From contig NZ_HE578949.1 of assembly GCF_000321045.1 (NCBI RefSeq), positions 95,869 to 143,549 of the forward strand: DNA of 47,681 nt, written 5' to 3'. The notes under the pieces are model-generated. The model had not been told where the DNA came from and made no database searches. It saw only the letters and a program-made list of their open reading frames with translations. Positions 10,077 through 21,910 of the stretch are shown here, piece by piece. Origin of the DNA: Phytobacter massiliensis JC163. Lineage in GTDB: Bacteria; Pseudomonadota; Gammaproteobacteria; Enterobacterales; Enterobacteriaceae. A program made the translations under genes and the position numbers. How positions within the stretch are numbered: the first letter of the stretch is position 1; each line of letters opens with the position of its first letter.

Positions 10077-10092
10077 TGCGAACAAAGTCACA
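10077..10092. promoter_or_regulatory. Putative CRP site for the antiterminator promoter
   Basis: TGCGA-N6-TCACA matches the CRP consensus TGTGA-N6-TCACA at 9 of 10 positions. Its centre (10084.5) is 47.5 bp before the first base of the proposed -10, i.e. near -60, a class-I position. This fits catabolite control of a bgl-type operon. Confidence 0.65.
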
Positions 10093-10109
10093 TTTATAAG
10101 ATGCCTTGA

Positions 10110-10137
10110 TTGTGAAGAGGCATTCTGCTGATACATT
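10110..10137 (+). promoter_or_regulatory. Putative extended -10 promoter of the antiterminator gene
   Basis: TTGTGA at 10110-10115 and TACATT at 10132-10137 with a 16-bp spacer; TG at 10129-10130 gives an extended -10 (TGATACATT). The predicted start, about 10144, is only a few bases before the RAT signal. Confidence 0.6.
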
Positions 10138-10146
10138 AGGCGCATT

Positions 10147-11057
<911 letters not shown>

Positions 11058-11079
11058 CGCCCGGCGAAAGGCCACCTTT

Positions 11080-14450
<3,371 letters not shown>

Positions 14451-14507
14451 CCGTCGGTGATTAACGCATTGAATACCGGTTAGTGATGTTAGCGTAAATA
14501 AAAAGCA

Positions 14508-14584
14508 GGATTGTTACTGTTCAGGCAGGCAAAACCTTAACGCAGACGCGTATCCGCGGCAGCGCCGGGTATTGCCTGTTTTTT
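14508..14584 (+). promoter_or_regulatory. RAT antiterminator signal 3 with overlapping terminator
   Basis: GGATTGTTACTG...GGCAGGCAAAACCT at 14508-14537. CAGGCAA (14526-14532) and TTGCCTG (14574-14580) form the base of a long hairpin followed by TTTTTT. It lies between the glucosidase and the porin, so porin expression also needs antitermination. No strong independent promoter was found just upstream; read-through from the operon is likely. Confidence 0.9.
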
Positions 14585-14618
14585 GTTCCCTACAATTATA
14601 TTAATTTCAGGTGTCAGG

Positions 14619-15779
14619 ATGAAAAGCTTATATTTATTACCCGTGGGTGCCGTATTGTTGTCTTCGTTCAATCTGTATGCGGCAAATACTGAGCGGCTGT
14701 GGGATTCCGATGTTGTCGAAAATTATTTAAACCCTAAAAAAGGCAGTACGGTGGCGGCACCGATATTGACCGACCTTAATAAGGATTCCCGCTGGTATGC
14801 AACGTTTCGTGTTAAGGGAGGGTATTACAACGAAAATAAACTGCATCGTGAATATCTACAGTTAAACGGTCGCCTGCGCGGTAAAACCTATTTCACGGAA
14901 AAAATGGGGGTGATTGGCGACTTCTGGTTTAAAGGCCAGGAGAACTATTCCCGGAAGAACGGCCAGACGCTGCAAAAATTCGATGATTTTGATGATAAAA
15001 CGCAGTGGGAACAGTACCGCTTTGGTATTGAACATGATGATTATGGCTCATTTATGTACGGTAAACATACGGCGACCTGGTCATTCTTTACCGTGGATAT
15101 GGGCTCGCAGGGGCTGCTGGATACCCAGGCCGACGCTGGCACGAAAAATGCAGGCAAGTTCCTGTATAAGAAGCAGTTTGATAACAATCTGTTCCTTGCG
15201 GGCAGCTACGACCGCGAGTCAAAAATTACCGGTATTGATGTCGGTTACCAGACCGCCGATCTCTACTCCCTGCGCCCGGGCGACTACGGTATTTACGCCT
15301 CCGTACACAACGGCCAGCCGATGGTATCCTCAGGCAGCAAGGCGATTATTGGTAACGTTAATATCAATAAAACCCGTCAGGGTGATATCAAAAACTCCGA
15401 TACCGCTTACGCGCGCGACGATAACAGTCTCTATACCTGGGGGCTCGCGGGCTATATGAACGTCGATAACGCTTACCGCCTGGTGGGCCAGATGGCGTGG
15501 TCGGAACGCGACAACGACGAGAGCACGGATGAGATTCGCCAGCGTGGCTGGGCGAAAAAAGGGCTTGGCTTCGCCGGGAACCTGGCGGTACAGACCATCC
15601 CGAAAAACTACCAGGGCTTTAGCTATATCCTGTTTAACTCCTGGGATGAAATTGGCCGCACCAGCATTACGCCGCAGTTAGAGTACTGGTTCGGCGGCGG
15701 CTTACGCGCCTGGGTCTCCTGGACATGGGAAGAAGAGGCCGACGATATTACCCGCGTTGAATTCCAGTGGGATTTCTGA
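14619..15779 (+). CDS. Outer-membrane porin for oligosaccharides/glycosides
   Basis: A 386-residue outer-membrane beta-barrel from ATG 14619. The signal peptide (about 1-22, LLPVGAVLLSSFNLYA) precedes alternating aromatic/charged strands such as WYATFRVKGGYY, FGIEHDDYGSFMYGK, LEYWFGGGLRAWVSWTW, and the chain ends in Phe (VEFQWDF), the usual barrel insertion signal. It resembles the general gram-negative porin fold rather than the LamB-type BglH of E. coli. ATG 14619 is preceded by a Shine-Dalgarno-like GTGTCAGG and starts the signal peptide directly. Its RAT/terminator puts it in the antiterminator regulon, so it probably admits the sulfated or bulky glycoside to the periplasm (inference). 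Confidence 0.88.
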   Translation: MKSLYLLPVGAVLLSSFNLYAANTERLWDSDVVENYLNPKKGSTVAAPILTDLNKDSRWYATFRVKGGYYNENKLHREYLQLNGRLRGKTYFTEKMGVIGDFWFKGQENYSRKNGQTLQKFDDFDDKTQWEQYRFGIEHDDYGSFMYGKHTATWSFFTVDMGSQGLLDTQADAGTKNAGKFLYKKQFDNNLFLAGSYDRESKITGIDVGYQTADLYSLRPGDYGIYASVHNGQPMVSSGSKAIIGNVNINKTRQGDIKNSDTAYARDDNSLYTWGLAGYMNVDNAYRLVGQMAWSERDNDESTDEIRQRGWAKKGLGFAGNLAVQTIPKNYQGFSYILFNSWDEIGRTSITPQLEYWFGGGLRAWVSWTWEEEADDITRVEFQWDF

Positions 15780-15804
15780 TGATGTAATTGAGAAGGCACT
15801 GTTT

Positions 15805-15834
15805 ACGCCATCTGGAGACAGATGGCGTTTTTTA
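15805..15834 (+). terminator. Rho-independent terminator after the porin
   Basis: ACGCCATCT (15805-15813) pairs with AGATGGCGT (15820-15828) around GGAGAC, followed by TTTTTA. It ends the plus-strand porin transcript just before the convergent maturase gene. Confidence 0.88.
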
Positions 15835-15882
15835 TTTAACAGAGGCCATAAAAACAGGGCAGGTGAACTGCCCTTCGGGTGA

Positions 15883-17109
15883 TTAACGGTAGTGCTGGTT
15901 CTTCATCTGTTTGCGGATAGCGGTGGGCGTTTTATTGCTGTGCAGCAGCGATAGCAGCGTCTGCATGCGCGGCACAACGTGGTGCAGATGAATGGCGAAC
16001 CCGTCGCAGAGATAGTTCTTATTGGGTTTGCCGTCGCTGGAGAGCGCAAAACGGTGCTTCGGGCAGCCGCCGTTGCACAGCGGGCGGACAGCGCAATTCA
16101 GGCAGTCTTTGCTGATATGCGTGCGTTTACGCTGGCCAAACTCCCGGTTTTGCGGCGAGTTAACTAAATCGAGCAGATCGTCGCTATTCACGTTGCCGAG
16201 TTTATTTTCCGGGTAGACAAAATGGTCGCAGGAGTAGACGTCCCCGTTGGCCTCCACAATAAGGTTGGTGCCGCAGGTTTCATTAATTACGCAGGCGCTC
16301 ATCTGGCCGCACATTTTGGTGAGCGTCTGTTCGAAATTCATCACGAACACTTCGCCCACGTCGTGGGTAACCCAGTAATCAAATAGCGTATTCATAAACC
16401 GCCCCCAGGCTTTGGGGGGCACCGACCACTCGGTCACATCGCATTGCCCGGAAAAATCGGGCTGAATAAGGGTCAGGCCGTTAGCGTCAGGCTGGGCGGC
16501 GGCGCGCTCCACCAGCGGGATAAACTGCATATACCGGCTGCCGATGCGCTTAAGGAAATGGTAGACATCCAGCGGTCGCTTGACGTTTTCATCGTTCACC
16601 ACGGTCAGGGTATTGAACTCAACGTTGTGACGCTTAAGAGCCTCTATGCCGCGCATCACCGCGTCAAAAATGCTTTTACCTGAGCGGGAGCGGCGATAGG
16701 CGTCATTGCTGATGCGATCGCCGTCAATCGAAATCCCCACTAAAAAATTGTGCGCTTTCAAGAAGCGAGCCCACTCATCGTCAATTTGCGTGCCGTTGGT
16801 TTGAAAATAGTTATTAACCTGTTTTAACCCCCGGTACTGCTCCTGCAAACGAAGCGCCTCACGAAAGAAATCGATACCAAGCAGGGTAGGCTCGCCCCCC
16901 TGCCAGATAAAATCGACCACATCGTGATTCTGCGCGGCCAGGTGTTTACGGACATAGTTTTCCAGCGTGGCGGCATCCATCTTCCAGCGGTTTTTACGTT
17001 CCGGGTAGAGATGCTCCTTCTCCAGGTAAAAGCAGTAGGTGCAGTCAACGTTGCAGACCGAACCGGAGGGTTTGGCCATCAGCTGGAAATTCTGGACTGG
17101 ATGACTCAT
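15883..17109 (-). CDS. Anaerobic sulfatase-maturating enzyme (radical SAM, AslB/AtsB type)
   Basis: A 408-residue cytoplasmic radical-SAM enzyme that converts the active-site Ser or Cys of sulfatases to formylglycine without oxygen. The SAM cluster motif CxxxCxxC is C19-C23-C26 (VCNVDCTYCFYLE), followed by IWQGGEPTLL. The SPASM auxiliary-cluster cysteines appear at the C-terminus (CGQMSAC, ETCGTN, YSCDHFVYP, DCLNCAVRPLCNGGCPKHRF). It overlaps the upstream sulfatase by 4 bases (ATGA), so the two are translationally coupled. Both sulfatases nearby have Ser at the modified position, the kind this enzyme class handles, whereas aerobic FGE acts on Cys. It should modify them before export. Confidence 0.95.
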   Translation of the reverse strand: MSHPVQNFQLMAKPSGSVCNVDCTYCFYLEKEHLYPERKNRWKMDAATLENYVRKHLAAQNHDVVDFIWQGGEPTLLGIDFFREALRLQEQYRGLKQVNNYFQTNGTQIDDEWARFLKAHNFLVGISIDGDRISNDAYRRSRSGKSIFDAVMRGIEALKRHNVEFNTLTVVNDENVKRPLDVYHFLKRIGSRYMQFIPLVERAAAQPDANGLTLIQPDFSGQCDVTEWSVPPKAWGRFMNTLFDYWVTHDVGEVFVMNFEQTLTKMCGQMSACVINETCGTNLIVEANGDVYSCDHFVYPENKLGNVNSDDLLDLVNSPQNREFGQRKRTHISKDCLNCAVRPLCNGGCPKHRFALSSDGKPNKNYLCDGFAIHLHHVVPRMQTLLSLLHSNKTPTAIRKQMKNQHYR

Positions 17110-18842
17110 TGCGCGGATTTACCTTCTTGATTAATGGCCATAACGACGGATTGGCTCTCTTCCCAGCCGTAACGGACGGCTTTAATTTCTACTTTTTTAG
17201 CCGCTTTCGGCAGGGTAAGCGCGCCGGTGTAAAGCTGCCAGGGGTGGTTATCGAAGCGGTAACCTATCGAAGCGCCTTCAGTTCGGCTGGCCAGATAAAG
17301 CTTGCCGGTAACAGGGTTGATTTCCGCCACCGGCGGCAGCGTGACATAAGCCTTGCCCCCGGCGTTCTGCATATCTTTGACCATCTGCGCCTCGGGAATG
17401 ATGCTGGTGTCGTTGGTCTCGTTGCGCCACGCCTCCAGTTTTTGCCGGAACTCAGCAAGCTTCGGCTGGGACGATTTCTGGTCCGCGATGTTGTGCAACT
17501 GCCATGGGTCTGACTGCAAATCGTACAGCTCTTCGGCGGGCTTAGGCGCGTACCAGCTCTCCTGCTCAGGCGTCAGCGTTCCCTCTTTATGCGCATCGTT
17601 AAGCGTGCGGGTCGTGACCAGCGCATCACGAAAAGCGATTTGCGCGCCGTTCGGGGTCTTATCAACATTCTGTACGTACTGATAGCGGCTGTCGCGGACG
17701 AAGTAAGAGCGCAGAGAGATATCATCCATACGGCCGCGGGAGGAGAAGACCAGCTCGCGCTGCGGGGCGTTATCGGCGGCGAGGTTAATCCCTTTCATAT
17801 AAGACGGAATGGCCGTACGGGTGAAGCCGAGAATGGTAGGCGCAAGATCTTCAAACGACACCAGGCGCTCATCTTTCTGGCCGTCTTGTTTCCAGCCTGC
17901 GGGCCTGAATTTGTCCGGTACATGGACGATCAGCGGAACATGCGTGCCAGAGTCATAACCTTCACGCTTATGGCGCGGCAGGCCATCGCCATTATCGGCG
18001 GCAAAAATCACGATGGTGTTATCCCACAGGCCGTCATCCTTAAGCCGCTTGATGATATTGCCCACCTGCTGATCCATGACGCTGATGTTTTTATAGAACA
18101 GCGCCAGCTCCTGGCGAACCTCCGGGGTATCTTTCCAGTAGGGATCGAGCTTCAATTTAGCGGGATCGATGTCGGGCAACGTATAAAACGCACGCAGCTT
18201 ATCCCACATCACCGGCAGAGCCTTAAACGCTTCCGGCGCGTTTTCCTGCGTGAAAATACCCGATTCATGAGTAATTTGCGGGTTCAGGTTGATATAAAAA
18301 GGTTTTCCCTGCAGATCAACATTCTGCCATGCAGGCGGGACCTTGAGATCTTCAATATTGCCATAATTGCCGTGGGCATCCCACAGGGTGAACGGGCCGA
18401 TATCGGCCGGGCCTTTCGAGAACTGATAATCCGTTTTAGTATCAACATAGGTAAAATAACCGGCACGGCGCAGCAGTTCCGGATACCCTTTAACCCATGA
18501 CGGCGGCACCGCCTGATAAGGGTGGGAGTAAGTGGCGGTGCGCATATGCTGTAGCCCGTTGGCGTGCTGCGGCATGCCGGTGATGAGACCCGCACGCGAG
18601 GGCGCGCTGACGCCAGCCATCGTGAAGGCGTTGGTAAAAAGAACGGACTCCCTGGCGAGGGCGTCAATATTCGGCGTAACGGCATTCGGATCGCCATATG
18701 CCCCCAACCGCGGGTTCATATCCTCCGCCAGAATAAACACGACGTTTGGCGTCGCGCTCTGGATCTGCGGCGTAAAATCAACGCCGAGTGCCGTATGGCT
18801 GATAGCCAGCATGACCAATGCTGCAAGCGTTTGTTTTTTCAT
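17106..18842 (-). CDS. Exported serine-type sulfatase (sulfamidase/SGSH-like)
   Basis: A 578-residue periplasmic sulfatase. Signal peptide residues 1-20 (LAALVMLAISHTALG) are followed by the alkaline-phosphatase-like sulfatase fold: metal-binding VFILAEDMNPR (Asp41), the formylglycine motif S79-A-P-S-R followed by AGLITG, and a second metal site in IVIFAADNGDG. The overall layout resembles heparan N-sulfatase-type enzymes, and the C-terminal part (about 515-570, with YRFDNHPWQLYTG) looks like a hexosaminidase-C-type beta domain. Ser at the modified site needs the maturase encoded directly downstream. It is first in a minus-strand operon behind a RAT/terminator, so it belongs to the antiterminator regulon. 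The substrate is not readable from sequence; a sulfated glycoside is inferred. Confidence 0.92.
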   Translation of the reverse strand: MKKQTLAALVMLAISHTALGVDFTPQIQSATPNVVFILAEDMNPRLGAYGDPNAVTPNIDALARESVLFTNAFTMAGVSAPSRAGLITGMPQHANGLQHMRTATYSHPYQAVPPSWVKGYPELLRRAGYFTYVDTKTDYQFSKGPADIGPFTLWDAHGNYGNIEDLKVPPAWQNVDLQGKPFYINLNPQITHESGIFTQENAPEAFKALPVMWDKLRAFYTLPDIDPAKLKLDPYWKDTPEVRQELALFYKNISVMDQQVGNIIKRLKDDGLWDNTIVIFAADNGDGLPRHKREGYDSGTHVPLIVHVPDKFRPAGWKQDGQKDERLVSFEDLAPTILGFTRTAIPSYMKGINLAADNAPQRELVFSSRGRMDDISLRSYFVRDSRYQYVQNVDKTPNGAQIAFRDALVTTRTLNDAHKEGTLTPEQESWYAPKPAEELYDLQSDPWQLHNIADQKSSQPKLAEFRQKLEAWRNETNDTSIIPEAQMVKDMQNAGGKAYVTLPPVAEINPVTGKLYLASRTEGASIGYRFDNHPWQLYTGALTLPKAAKKVEIKAVRYGWEESQSVVMAINQEGKSAQ

Positions 18843-18921
18843 TGTTCTTTCTCACCTCTCCCCTGAACGTAATAAAACGATACCCCTGTCAGGGATGTGT
18901 AGCGCGGCCAGGCGAAAGCCC

Positions 18922-18986
18922 AAAAAAAACCAGACAGACCTCAATGAAGTCTGTCTGGTTTTGCCTGCAAAGCGCAGTCACAATCC
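18922..18986 (-). promoter_or_regulatory. RAT antiterminator signal 4 with overlapping terminator (minus strand)
   Basis: Reading the minus strand from 18986: GGATTGTGACTG...GCAGGCAAAACC (to about 18957), then a perfect 14-bp terminator stem, arms 18949-18962 and 18926-18939 (AAAACCAGACAGAC), closed by an eight-T run (18922-18929). This is a RAT with one change (GTG for GTT). It sits about 80 bases before the sulfatase start and gates the sulfatase-maturase operon. Confidence 0.92.
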
Positions 18987-18996
18987 TGTTTTCGTG

Positions 18997-19023
18997 AACT
19001 TAACACGCAGGCAGAAAGTTACA
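18997..19023 (-). promoter_or_regulatory. Putative extended -10 promoter of the sulfatase-maturase operon
   Basis: On the minus strand: TTGTAA, then a 16-bp spacer and TAAGTT (plus coordinates 18997-19002) with a TG extension (TGTTAAGTT). The predicted start is close to 18990, just before RAT 4. The spacer length and TG extension copy the antiterminator promoter. The -10 match itself is weak. Confidence 0.45.
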
Positions 19024-19041
19024 ACGCGTGCGCTAAGAAAC

Positions 19042-19057
19042 TGTGATGGGTTTCAAC
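19042..19057. promoter_or_regulatory. Putative CRP site for the sulfatase-maturase promoter
   Basis: TGTGA-N6-TCAAC: one perfect half-site and one partial. The centre, 19049.5, is 47.5 bp from the first base of the minus-strand -10, the same distance as at the antiterminator promoter. Confidence 0.45.
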
Positions 19058-19086
19058 AAAAAAAGCAAAAATTCACCCGGTCAAAT

Positions 19087-19102
19087 ATTGAGTTCCGTCA
19101 CA
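19087..19102. promoter_or_regulatory. Putative CRP site for the second sulfatase promoter
   Basis: ATTGA-N6-TCACA, one perfect half-site. The centre, 19094.5, is 57.5 bp before the first base of the plus-strand -10 at 19152, ten bases (one helical turn) further than in the other two promoters; such -70 positions are also used in class-I activation. Confidence 0.4.
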
Positions 19103-19128
19103 CTTATCAACCTGAAAAAAGAAAGGGC

Positions 19129-19157
19129 TTGCGAAATAAAAAGCACCTCTTTATAAA
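19129..19157 (+). promoter_or_regulatory. Putative promoter of the second sulfatase gene
   Basis: TTGCGA at 19129-19134 and TATAAA at 19152-19157 with a 17-bp spacer. The predicted start, about 19164, lies seven bases before RAT 5. Confidence 0.65.
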
Positions 19158-19170
19158 TGACCACACATCA

Positions 19171-19243
19171 GGATTGTTACTGTTGTTCACAGGCAAAACC
19201 TAAACCGAAGAATTTTTTAAGTTCTTCGGTTTAGGTTTTTTTT
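19171..19243 (+). promoter_or_regulatory. RAT antiterminator signal 5 with overlapping terminator
   Basis: GGATTGTTACTG...ACAGGCAAAACCT at 19171-19201. AACCTAAACCGAAGAA (19197-19212) pairs perfectly with TTCTTCGGTTTAGGTT (19222-19237), then T-run to 19243. It gates the second sulfatase. Together with RAT 4 it lies in the divergent region between the two sulfatase transcripts. Confidence 0.94.
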
Positions 19244-19364
19244 GGCCTGAAACCGGCAGGGAATACGTTCATATTAATGCTGCCCTATTTTTAAACAGAA
19301 ATTCGACGGACGTTAAACACCTTCACGGAGAATATTATTCCGTTGCAATTACACAGGAGATGCA

Positions 19365-21191
19365 ATGAGAAACGTTATAACCGCAATAACTGATAATAAA
19401 AAAGACAGCGTATCTGAAATTTCCGGCGGGATATTTCCGCTGTCTAAACCGCGTCAATTAAGTCGCGCTGTCGCGCTTACCCTGGGAATGACCTCATTAT
19501 TACTGGCGTCATTTACGGCGGCCGGACAAACAAAAACGACCGCGCCTGAAAAGCAGCCGAATATTGTGATGATTGTGCTTGACGATACCGGCTTTGCCGA
19601 TATCGGAGCATTTGGTTCGGAAATTAAAACGCCGAATATCGACCTGCTGGCCTACTCTGGCTTACGCTATAACCGGTTTGATACCAGCGCCATTAGCGCC
19701 CCGACCCGTGCGGCATTGATAACCGGCCGTAACAGTCAGACCGTGAATATGGAAGAGCTGCCGCCGAAGAACCAAAAAGCGCCGCCGGCTTCGGTGCCGT
19801 TGGGCTCCGGTCCGGCAACCAGCGGTGAAATTCCGTTAAATGCGCAGAACGTTGCCCAGGCGCTGCACGGGGCGGGATATGCAACGTACGCGCTGGGTAA
19901 ATGGCACCTTGCGCCGGAATATAAAGATGATGAAAAGCGTAACCAGGCATTCTGGCCGCGCCAGCGCGGTTTCGACCATTTTTACGGTTTCCTGAGCGGC
20001 CATACCAGCCAGTATCACCCGGAACTGGTCGAGGATAATACGCACCTGCCGCGCCCGGATAAACCGGGATACCATTTATCCGAAGATCTGGTCGATCGCG
20101 CGATCAAAGCCATCGACGTCAAAGAGGATAAGCCGAAGTTTGTTTATCTGGCGCTTGGCGCTGCGCATTCGCCGCTGCATGTTCCGCAGAAATATATCGA
20201 GGAATACAAAGGCCGGTACGATCAGGGCTGGGATAAGCTGCGTCTTGCGCGTTTCGAACGGCAAAAATCACTCGGTATCATTCCGGCGGATACCAAACTG
20301 CCGCCGCGTGAATTTGGCGATGACGCCTGGGACTCGCTGGACGCGCAGCACAAACGTGTCTTTGCGCGCTTTATGGAGACCTACGCGGGCTACCTGACCC
20401 ACACCGATGAACAAATTGGCCGTCTGGTTAAACACCTTAAAGAGACCGGGCAGTTTGATAACACGCTGATTGTTTTCATGTCTGATAACGGCGCTGCGCC
20501 TGAAGCGGGTAAAAATGGCGGCTTCCGTACGGCCTACATGGATAAAACCACCGTGCAGGAGATGGATGAGCACCTTGATGAAGCGGGCGGTCCGAAAACT
20601 GACATGCTTTATCAGCGCCCGTGGGCCTATGCCGGTAATACACCGTTCCGCCGTTACAAACTCTGGCCGTTCCAGGGCGGCGTGCGCACGCCGCTGATTG
20701 TCTCCTGGCCGAAAATGATCGAGCAAAAAGGCGCTATCCGCCACCAGTACGTCAGCACCGTGGATATCGCACCGACGCTGCTTGCCGCAGCGGGAACGCA
20801 GTTTGCTGACACCATCGACGGCGTGAAGCAGTTGCCGGTGGCGGGGCAGTCATTCCTGCCTACCTTCAATTCGGATACTGCGAAAACCCGTGATGTGCAG
20901 TACTTTGAGCTGCGTGGCCAGCGTGCCATCACCCAGGGGACATGGCGTGCCGTTGCGTTGCATAAACTGGGAACGGACTACGCGCAGGATAAGTGGATGC
21001 TGTTTGATACGGCAAAAGATTTCTCTGAGTCCACCGACCTTGCTGATAAGTATCCTGAGAAAGTGGAAGAGATGAAAAAACTGTGGTGGAGCGAGGCGAA
21101 GCGTCACAGTAACCCGCCCGTCATCGAGCCGAATGCATTCCTGTATAAATTCAACCGCATGGATAATGCCTTTGGCGTTGAGCCGGATTAA
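19365..21191 (+). CDS. Exported serine-type arylsulfatase
   Basis: A 608-residue sulfatase of the arylsulfatase (AtsA/PAS-like) group. Metal ligands start at VLDDTGFADIG (Asp73, Asp74); the formylglycine motif is S111-A-P-T-R followed by AALITG; conserved GKWHL, FDHFYGF and FMSDNGAAPE follow. Ser needs the anaerobic maturase encoded nearby. The signal peptide is unusual: about 34 mostly polar residues come before the hydrophobic core (about 35-54, AVALTLGMTSLLLASFTAAG). The start is supported by AGGAGA at the right distance from ATG 19365. RAT 5 and the promoter precede the gene, placing it in the antiterminator regulon. It probably desulfates the glycoside or its aglycone in the periplasm (inference). 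Confidence 0.93.
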   Translation: MRNVITAITDNKKDSVSEISGGIFPLSKPRQLSRAVALTLGMTSLLLASFTAAGQTKTTAPEKQPNIVMIVLDDTGFADIGAFGSEIKTPNIDLLAYSGLRYNRFDTSAISAPTRAALITGRNSQTVNMEELPPKNQKAPPASVPLGSGPATSGEIPLNAQNVAQALHGAGYATYALGKWHLAPEYKDDEKRNQAFWPRQRGFDHFYGFLSGHTSQYHPELVEDNTHLPRPDKPGYHLSEDLVDRAIKAIDVKEDKPKFVYLALGAAHSPLHVPQKYIEEYKGRYDQGWDKLRLARFERQKSLGIIPADTKLPPREFGDDAWDSLDAQHKRVFARFMETYAGYLTHTDEQIGRLVKHLKETGQFDNTLIVFMSDNGAAPEAGKNGGFRTAYMDKTTVQEMDEHLDEAGGPKTDMLYQRPWAYAGNTPFRRYKLWPFQGGVRTPLIVSWPKMIEQKGAIRHQYVSTVDIAPTLLAAAGTQFADTIDGVKQLPVAGQSFLPTFNSDTAKTRDVQYFELRGQRAITQGTWRAVALHKLGTDYAQDKWMLFDTAKDFSESTDLADKYPEKVEEMKKLWWSEAKRHSNPPVIEPNAFLYKFNRMDNAFGVEPD

Positions 21192-21207
21192 TTTCGCTTT
21201 TTAACCA

Positions 21208-21239
21208 CTCCGGCACGGCAGAACACCGCCGTGCTGGAG
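21208..21239. terminator. Inverted repeat after the second sulfatase
   Basis: CTCCGGCACGGC (21208-21219) pairs with GCCGTGCTGGAG (21228-21239) with one G-T pair around an eight-base loop. No T-run follows on either strand, so termination is only probable. It lies between convergent genes. Confidence 0.55.
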
Positions 21240-21272
21240 GTTCGAGTGGCGTTACGTCACCTTTTACTCAAT

Positions 21273-21467
21273 TCAGGCCAGCGCGTCGGTTTTGATAACG
21301 CTCACCAGCCAGGCTTTCTCTTCCGGCGTCAGCTCAAGCTTATTAACGCGGGTTAAAAAGGTGTTGATGACCTGAATATCAGAGTCTGAGATGCGCGCCA
21401 GCAGCGCCGCGGGTATGCCTTTACTCACTATCGCCCTGCGGTGGCTCTCATAGTTTTTATTGCTCAT
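21273..21467 (-). CDS. Small conserved-looking protein of unknown function
   Basis: A 64-residue, mostly helical and charged protein (MSNKNYESHRRAIVSKG...VSVIKTDALA). The ATG at 21467 follows AGAGGATAA; a GTG three bases earlier is in frame but less likely. It has no signal peptide or membrane segment. It follows the DUF1493 gene on the same strand with a gap of about 50 bases, so the two may be cotranscribed. I do not recognise the family and assign no function. Confidence 0.6.
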   Translation of the reverse strand: MSNKNYESHRRAIVSKGIPAALLARISDSDIQVINTFLTRVNKLELTPEEKAWLVSVIKTDALA

Positions 21468-21519
21468 CACTTATCCTCTCTGCACGTTATTCGCCGTGCT
21501 GCCTGCTGCAAAAACTGGA

Positions 21520-21882
21520 TTAGCTCCGTAAACGTGCCGCCTCCACTATCGCACTATGCAACTGCCCGATCGATAAATCGCGGATTACCGGCGGGGGGAT
21601 TTTGCGCAGCCAGTCTATCAGGCGACCGATTCCCAGCAGATCCAGGCCTTCGGAAGAAAAAAGGTATTCATTCTCTTGCAGTGAAAAGGTCTTACGGTAG
21701 CCCTCCTCGTCGGTGCAAAGCTCGACATTAAAGGCTTTGGCAATATCTTCCAGTAGCTCCACGCCATCATCGCCGCAAACGCCAAGGTCCGCTTCCAGCA
21801 AGGTGCTGGCATCCATCGCCTGACGCCGGTTGCCGGTGTACTCCCGTATAAACGCAATAACCTCTGAAAGTTCAGGTGCCAT
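21520..21882 (-). CDS. DUF1493 family protein
   Basis: A protein of about 120 residues carrying the DUF1493 pattern TLLEADLGVCGDDGVELLEDIAKAFNV, which resembles the carrier-protein motif around the phosphopantetheine Ser but with Asp-Asp instead of DSL. It is therefore not expected to carry a phosphopantetheine arm. ATG 21882 (MAPELSEV) is preferred to 21894 because GGGGA is properly spaced. No export signal is seen. The gene lies between the GntR regulator and the small gene at 21273, all on the minus strand. The molecular role of DUF1493 is unknown to me. Confidence 0.75.
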   Translation of the reverse strand: MAPELSEVIAFIREYTGNRRQAMDASTLLEADLGVCGDDGVELLEDIAKAFNVELCTDEEGYRKTFSLQENEYLFSSEGLDLLGIGRLIDWLRKIPPPVIRDLSIGQLHSAIVEAARLRS

Positions 21883-21910
21883 AGTTTTCCCCATTGATAG
21901 CCATCAGACC

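Noticed and set aside
17589..18500. 303-residue antisense frame in the first sulfatase
   Set aside because: The sense gene is clear with signal peptide and catalytic motifs; the antisense frame shows no domain.
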